The notes beneath the pieces were generated by a model. The model did not search any database, had not been told where the DNA came from, and saw only the letters and a program-made list of their open reading frames with translations. From NCBI GenBank assembly GCA_910578865.1, contig CAJTRM010000015.1, forward strand, positions 13,059 to 77,058: a DNA stretch of 64,000 nucleotides, read 5' to 3'. Position numbers and translations under genes: made by a program. Every line of letters begins with the position of its first letter. Position 1 is the first letter of the stretch. Shown piece after piece: positions 59,616 through 64,000 of the stretch. Source of the DNA: an uncultured Dorea sp. GTDB taxonomy: Bacteria; Bacillota_A; Clostridia; Lachnospirales; Lachnospiraceae.

Positions 59616-59645
59616 GACTGCCGCTTTTGGGCGGCAGTCTGTTTG
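59616..59645 (+). terminator. Terminator after the IS110 transposase
   Basis: GACTGCCGC (59616-59624) pairs with GCGGCAGTC (59631-59639) around a 6-nt loop, followed by TGTTTG. Confidence 0.6.
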
Positions 59646-60075
59646 CTGTGTTCACTTTTTCCATCCACTTTCTTTCATTTTTTGGCTTAGGGGGCTTGAC
59701 TTTTTATTTGCAGGCTTTCCATCAATCCATCCCTGATTGATTGGATTGATATTGACTATCTTGTTATTAACTTCTTCTCTTTAATTTCCGTCTAAATATG
59801 GGCCGTCAAGACCGTCTGGAAATCCGTCGCCGGAAAGAGAGGAATAGGGCTGCCCGGAGCGTCTGGTTTTCCAGTCTCTGAAAATCCAGTATTGGAGAAT
59901 CCCATATAGGTAAAAATAGCAAAACCGGTAAATTTGCAAAGTAGAAACCAACACCTATCCGGGAAAATCCCGTTTAGGTTAAAATCGTCCTGCGGACAGT
60001 TAAAAACAGGTTTTAGAGGGGAGCAGGGGATTTATCCCTCATGCCCGTTGACCGCAGCCTGAAATGCCAATAATC
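59646..60075. other. Non-coding region between IS110 and the Cys-rich VLP gene
   Basis: I see no gene here. Two 20-bp direct repeats with 17 identities, AATCCCATATAGGTAAAAAT (59898-59917) and AATCCCGTTTAGGTTAAAAT (59966-59985), lie 68 bp apart. The right end of the IS110 element lies somewhere near 59650-59750. Confidence 0.5.
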
Positions 60076-60438
60076 TCAAGGCTTTTTTGCTTCTAATTGT
60101 CCGCATAGGAGCCGCCTTTTCCTGTCGCTGGCTGTTTTCTGCCTGCGGTGGACTTTCTTTGCACAGAGCTTACAGTATTTCGCCCGGTTGGAACCGGGGA
60201 GGAATGATTGGCCGCAGACCACGCAGCGTTTTAATTCCTCCCGAAACAGCAGTGCCGTTTCCAATGGCTTGTCCAGCGGCAGGACAGCGCAGCGGAACCA
60301 TTTGCAGAGAAGCGAATAGGAAATACTCTGGACGCAGACACATTCCTCCTCGTCGTCCAGAAGAATACAGTTTCCGTTATCATAGTTGCAGCACTCGTGT
60401 ACCAGTTTACGCATTCGGCGGTACTGCGGATAATTCAT
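60076..60438 (-). CDS. Cysteine-rich VLP domain protein
   Basis: The 120-residue protein starts MNYPQYRRMRKLVHECCNYD and contains CILLDDEEECVCVQS, CKWFRCAVLPLD and a zinc-finger-like CVVCG...CKLCAKKVHRR. This matches the Cys_rich_VLP family carried by Tn1549-like elements. Its function is unknown. I use the ATG at 60438; a GTG precedes it and the strong AGGAAGGAGG lies about 30 bp upstream. Confidence 0.85.
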   Translation of the reverse strand: MNYPQYRRMRKLVHECCNYDNGNCILLDDEEECVCVQSISYSLLCKWFRCAVLPLDKPLETALLFREELKRCVVCGQSFLPGSNRAKYCKLCAKKVHRRQKTASDRKRRLLCGQLEAKKP

Positions 60439-60489
60439 CACCGGAATCTGATTGTGGATAAAAACGCCTCCTTCCTACCGTAAAAAATA

Positions 60490-60720
60490 TCCCTCTACTA
60501 TACATTTCATTTTTGAGGGGAAATAGGGCGGTCAATTTTGCACAAAAAATATCTTTCTATTATTCAATTCATTTTTGAGACGAAATTACGGGGGCATTTC
60601 GCAAATTTCACAAAAAATTCATAATTGCCGTATACAGGTAAGCAGTTATAAAATAATCCCCTCATATATCCGTACATTTTTAAGGGGAAAGTTGCCGTCT
60701 GCATAAAAATTTGTCAAAAA
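60490..60720. repeat. Three imperfect AT-rich repeats (iteron-like)
   Basis: Similar segments containing CATTTTTgAgggGAAAt occur at about 60496-60524, 60557-60586 and 60664-60691. Each is followed by a GC-containing stretch and a CAAAAAA tract. The 317-bp gap holds no gene. The arrangement could be iterons of the integrative element or promoter/operator repeats. Confidence 0.45.
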
Positions 60721-60755
60721 AACCCGCCGCAGATGTTCCGCGGCGGCAAGCTCTT

Positions 60756-61274
60756 TTATTTCTCTGTATGCGGTATATCAAATTTATATCCAACACCCCG
60801 CACACTGATAACATATTCAGGCGCTTCAGGTGCAATTTGAAGTTTCTGACGAAGGCGGCTCAACAGATTATGAATTGTTTTCGGTGTAACGTCAATATAT
60901 TCTTCACCCCAAACATGGTAAGCTATGGTTTCAAAAGTTAAAACCCGTTTCCTGTTGACAATCAGTAAGTGGAGGGCATCGAATTCTTTAGCTGTTAATT
61001 CTATCTCCTGACCGCTGACACACACCGTTCTTTCCTCCAGGCAAAAATACAGATCACCTTCCCGGATTTCCAATAATGGTTGAACTGAACCATTCTGGAA
61101 ACCGTGACATTTAGAAACAGTACATAGGAAAATATCGGGAAAATCACTCAGATTTTCTCTATTAAGAATATACTGCAATAAATCTTTCTGCTGCTCTGTA
61201 TCAAGCAAAGCAAACAATTTTTCTCCAATTTGTCTGCCGGATTCAGATATATCCAATACGGCTAATTTCCCATG
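60756..61274 (-). CDS. Winged-helix (OmpR-type output domain) protein with probable 5' frameshift
   Basis: A C-terminal OmpR/PhoB-type winged helix (about 80-166, with ELTAKEFDALHLLIVNRKRVLT and SVRGVGYKFD) is attached to an N-terminal region of unknown type, with no receiver domain. An ATG at 61273 with an ideal AAGGAGG reads only ATG GGA AAT TAG. One base added there would join it to the frame encoding GKLAVLDISESGRQIGEKLF. The intact frame as given starts at a TTG (61256) with no good site. It is therefore either frameshifted or weakly translated. The N-terminal part is repeated in the chimeric gene at 62581-63693. Confidence 0.65.
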   Translation of the reverse strand, partial: HGKLAVLDISESGRQIGEKLFALLDTEQQKDLLQYILNRENLSDFPDIFLCTVSKCHGFQNGSVQPLLEIREGDLYFCLEERTVCVSGQEIELTAKEFDALHLLIVNRKRVLTFETIAYHVWGEEYIDVTPKTIHNLLSRLRQKLQIAPEAPEYVISVRGVGYKFDIPHTEK

Positions 61275-61370
61275 TCACCACCTCCTTCAAATCAACTTTA
61301 TTTCAAGATTTTTACCATTATTTTGAATCTTCAACAAAATACATAATTCTCCGTATCAGCTCTGGAATAT

Positions 61371-61790
61371 TTATACCTCAAAATCCTCTGATTTGAAATT
61401 ACAATAATATCTTCCCTTAGTCTCTGTAAATTTTAATACGCAATAGTCAGGGTCAGTCACTCCTTCTTTATAATACGCAGTATCGCCATCTTGCCAAATT
61501 CGCTCTTTTGCCTCTGCGGTTTCCAGCACTTCCATTGTTCCAATCAGACTAATACCGCGGAAGAAGCGTTTATCAATAAAATAAACGCTTGCTTTGCTGT
61601 TCTTCTTGAAATACTTTACTTTATTTGAAGACGTATTCGTCGAAAACCAAATTGTCTTAATTCCGTTTCTTTCTCTAGGTTTTAGCATTGCCTTTGTAAT
61701 TGGATAACCGTTATCATCTACATAGGCGATAAAACTTGTACTTGCCTTATCAATAATTTTTCCGATAGTTTCTTCTGGATTTCTCATCAT
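61371..61790 (-). CDS. Pyridoxamine 5'-phosphate oxidase-like flavin-binding protein
   Basis: The 139-residue protein (from ATG 61790, after GGAGG) has the split-barrel features of the general stress PNPOx-like family: TSFIAYVDDNGYPITKAM, IWFSTNTSSNKVKYFKKN and KASVYFID. Such proteins bind FMN, F420 or heme. The reaction is unknown. Confidence 0.85.
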   Translation of the reverse strand: MMRNPEETIGKIIDKASTSFIAYVDDNGYPITKAMLKPRERNGIKTIWFSTNTSSNKVKYFKKNSKASVYFIDKRFFRGISLIGTMEVLETAEAKERIWQDGDTAYYKEGVTDPDYCVLKFTETKGRYYCNFKSEDFEV

Positions 61791-61930
61791 AATAAATTTC
61801 CTCCTAAACTGTGATTTTTCAGTATGCCAAACTGTGATTGCGCACCTATTCATCGGCTCTGCGTCTATGCGTCTGGCTCTGTGATAATGTTTTGTTCTCC
61901 CCTATAAACACCGATTTATAGTATTCGTTC

Positions 61931-62554
61931 CTATTTCTCAAAAACTACAAAAGCACATTCGTAAGGATGGGCGCAATACAAACTTTCTCGCTTATCAGCT
62001 AATATACTTCTCAGTATAAGTTGAAAATCTCCGCCACCTGATAAAATCATGTATTCTGCCGCAAAAAATAGTAGTAACTGATTTGTCATCACCGCAACCA
62101 CTGCACCCCCACCTCCTAAAACCAATGTAGGCATAGCAGTTCCTAACAGATATTGCCACTTTTTCAACGGTTCGAAGCAAGTGCAATATGGAGATAAAGT
62201 ACTCCAAACGATTCCGAAATCAATCGCATGAAAATGATTTTTTGCAAAAATCCCCCAGGTAATTCCATGTATCAGCTCATGCACGATAATCAGGCATAGA
62301 ATAAGCAGAGGCAACGCCACAGCATATCCCCAGGAAATACCATCTAAATTAAAACCATTCACATTATTGTAGAGCCAAAATGCTAAAGCCATAAATGGCA
62401 GCATAATTAAAAGACATAAAGGCTTTGCCTGTTGTGTATTGATAATTATATTTTTCGTTTTATATCCTTTTTGCTGCATTTCAGAATTGAATTTTTCAAA
62501 GTCACTTTTACGTTTTAATTCTTTTTCTGTTAATTTTCTTTTATCGTTATCCAT
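61931..62554 (-). CDS. DUF3267 membrane protein (putative zinc metalloprotease)
   Basis: From ATG 62554 (GGAGG upstream) this is a 207-residue membrane protein with about four helices. The HELIHG motif in LIIVHELIHGITWG is of the metal-binding HExxH type. The family is often annotated as DUF3267, with a possible intramembrane protease role. No substrate is evident. It follows the chimeric permease fragment in the same direction. Confidence 0.82.
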   Translation of the reverse strand: MDNDKRKLTEKELKRKSDFEKFNSEMQQKGYKTKNIIINTQQAKPLCLLIMLPFMALAFWLYNNVNGFNLDGISWGYAVALPLLILCLIIVHELIHGITWGIFAKNHFHAIDFGIVWSTLSPYCTCFEPLKKWQYLLGTAMPTLVLGGGGAVVAVMTNQLLLFFAAEYMILSGGGDFQLILRSILADKRESLYCAHPYECAFVVFEK

Positions 62555-62580
62555 AGATAAGTCCTCCAAATTTTATACGC

Positions 62581-63693
62581 TTATTCCATAGCCCGCATTT
62601 GTTCAATCAGGGATTGCTTTTTCTGTCTGCGAATTGTCCATACAGACAAGATTATCTCCATTCCGAACAACACCAGAATGAACAGGCCCATTTCCAAAAC
62701 AGGGAATTTGTAAGGTACTACATTTCCTGCAAAAGCACCTATGCTCATTTTTCTGCAAGCAAAGATGGAAGCCGGAAGCCCAACGATCAGCGTCGCCAAT
62801 GTTGCAAAGAGCGCATAGCACAGCCCCTCGCAGATGTTCATTTTACATAGCTGCTTTTGGGTCAGACCGATGGAACGCATAACACTGTTTTCTTGCTTTC
62901 GGGCTATCTGGTTAGAGAGTGTCGTGTTAATCAGGTTGATAACGCCAAAGAGGAATACCAGCCATGAAAGTACCTCCATGCTGCCAAATGCAAAGGAATT
63001 TGTCATTTCTTCATATTCAATCACTGTATTGATTTCATCTAAGGCAATATTACTATGGCTGGCAACAATATTTTTCAATTCAGCCCCCACATAGTCCGTT
63101 TTTTTCGGGTCGTTCACGATGCTCCATGAATAATCGAAAGAAGCGATTTCCGGGTGCAGTTCATGGAACAACGCTTCTGGTGCAAAAAGAGTCGCTCCAT
63201 CTAAGTGCATCCTGCCATGTCCTGAATATGCCTTTGCGGGAGCATATAACCCCGATATAGTAACAGAAACAGATGGCTGTCCCTCTCCAAAAGAAATTTC
63301 AACCATTGAGCCAACCCCCATATCTTCATTCTTCTTTACCACATTATAGTCAATTACAATACTACGAGAATCTGTTGGCATGGTTCCCGCTGTCAGAGCT
63401 GCTTCAACGATCGCATAATTCTGGTCGGTCAGCATATCACACATACCACCAGTAACAAGGCGCTGTTCCAAGCAGAAGTACAAATCGCCCTCCTGGATCT
63501 CTGTTAATGGCTGATCTGATTGCCTTGGAATGGAATACTGACCATAAAAGGCAGGATAGCATGGAGAAAGGACACTATCAGATTCAGAATTTTTACTTTC
63601 TGAAATAAAACGCTCCAATTCTTTTTGCTGTGTCTTTGTGAGAAGCGCAAAAAGTTTCCTGCTATAAATGAGCAAATATAGAAATTTGCACAA
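62581..63693 (-). pseudogene. Chimeric pseudogene: winged-helix N-terminus fused to ABC permease C-terminus, 5' end cut by an IS
   Basis: Codons 12-80 encode KLFALL...EIQEGDLYFCLEQR, clearly related to residues 12-78 of the winged-helix protein at 60756-61256. At about residue 80 (near 63453) the frame continues straight into an FtsX/MacB-type permease: a periplasmic domain and three helices near 233-262, 286-312 and 328-352, ending EQMRAME. The ATP-binding partner and the permease N-terminus are missing. The first 11 codons derive from the adjoining IS end and the only start is a TTG there. I consider it non-functional, formed by a deletion and an IS insertion. Confidence 0.75.
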
Positions 63694-63695
63694 AA

Positions 63696-64000
63696 CTACC
63701 CTACCAATTTCAAAACAGCTTCAAGTGACGCACCATTTTTTATGAACTGGTGCAGATTACCGATTCGCTCTGTTTTGACTTGATCTTGAAAATACCAGTA
63801 TCCTTCCTCGAAGGTATTGTATTTCCCGGAATACATACAGCACATGTAATGAACCAATGACATAATCAGCCAGTACCGCTCGATTCCCTGCCGTGAGCGG
63901 ATCTGATATTTGTCCAGCGCGAGTCTGTTTTTGCTCTGACGGAAAAATAATTCGATTGCCCACCGTTCTGTATATGTGTCAAGGATTTCCTGTGTGGATA
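63696..64000 (-). CDS. DDE transposase, C-terminal part (IS4/IS701-like), cut by window edge
   Basis: From the window edge to the TAG at 63696-63698 there is one open frame of 101 codons. It contains YTERWAIELFFRQSKNRLALD, with the YREK-like Y-(2)R-(6)... signature glutamate of IS4-type enzymes, and RSRQGIERYWLIMSLVHYMC. The IS end lies between about 63660 and 63695 and truncates the chimeric gene. Confidence 0.8.
   Translation of the reverse strand, partial: STQEILDTYTERWAIELFFRQSKNRLALDKYQIRSRQGIERYWLIMSLVHYMCCMYSGKYNTFEEGYWYFQDQVKTERIGNLHQFIKNGASLEAVLKLVG

Noticed and set aside
59640..60075. tRNA gene or additional ORF after the IS110 transposase
   Set aside because: I found no cloverleaf with a T-loop GTTCRANYC and no open frame with a ribosome site.

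Overview
The window looks like the chromosome of a spore-forming, Gram-positive gut anaerobe of the Lachnospiraceae (Clostridium cluster XIVa). The reasons are the gpr-spoIIP sporulation pair, a CotH-type spore-coat kinase homologue, strong AGGAGG ribosome sites, several TTG/GTG starts, sigma-A promoters with 16-18 bp spacers and Tn1549/Tn4451-like mobile genes. I cannot name the genus from sequence alone.

Layout. 0-3.6 kb (minus strand) holds an Agr/LytTR two-component system (kinase cut by the window edge), a soluble chemoreceptor and a FIST sensor protein. 3.7-6.8 kb is an ABC ATPase plus FtsX-type permease. 7.2-11.6 kb (minus) is a three-gene operon of an SPFH/zinc-ribbon protein, a four-helix membrane protein and a zinc-ribbon/TPR/TIR/membrane/DUF6273 protein. 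This is the most interesting candidate system in the window. 11.8-13.8 kb (minus) is a Cache-type chemoreceptor. 14.2-21.3 kb is a complete sialic-acid catabolic operon (nanE, nanA, SSS symporter, YhcH, nanK, RpiR regulator, nagA), interrupted by a 163-bp inverted-repeat element.

21.6-26.1 kb carries a ZIP metal transporter with a long leader, a thiol/iron-sulfur redox cassette (TlpA-like lipoprotein, 52-residue CXXC membrane protein, NapH-like ferredoxin membrane protein), a radical SAM protein and a ComEC-like metallo-beta-lactamase protein. 26.2-28.3 kb has ilvH, ilvC and, convergently, rpsT. 28.5-35.1 kb has gpr, spoIIP and a type IIA topoisomerase pair. 35.1-40.3 kb is a two-component system followed by a VTC-domain / DUF4956 / CotH cassette. 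40.4-42.9 kb is xpaC-telA. 42.9-55.7 kb is the classical translation/RNA cluster rimP-nusA-ylxR-ylxQ-infB-rbfA-nrnA-truB-ribF, a Na/Pi cotransporter, rpsO and pnp, with RNA leaders before rimP, rpsO and pnp.

From 55.7 kb the sequence becomes mobile: a large serine recombinase, TnpW, a RepA-like protein and a Cys-rich VLP protein remain from a decayed integrative element. This is split by an IS110-family insertion whose upstream non-coding DNA folds like a bridge-RNA locus. The last 3.5 kb (AT-richer) has a winged-helix protein with a probable 5' frameshift, a flavin/PNPOx-type protein, a DUF3267 membrane protein, and a chimeric pseudogene. That pseudogene joins a second copy of the winged-helix protein's N-terminus to an ABC permease, and it is cut at its 5' end by a DDE transposase that runs off the window.

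Functionally, the conserved backbone (translation, RNA decay, topoisomerase, sporulation, branched-chain amino acids) is interspersed with host-niche functions (sialic acid from mucin) and sensory/envelope-stress modules.
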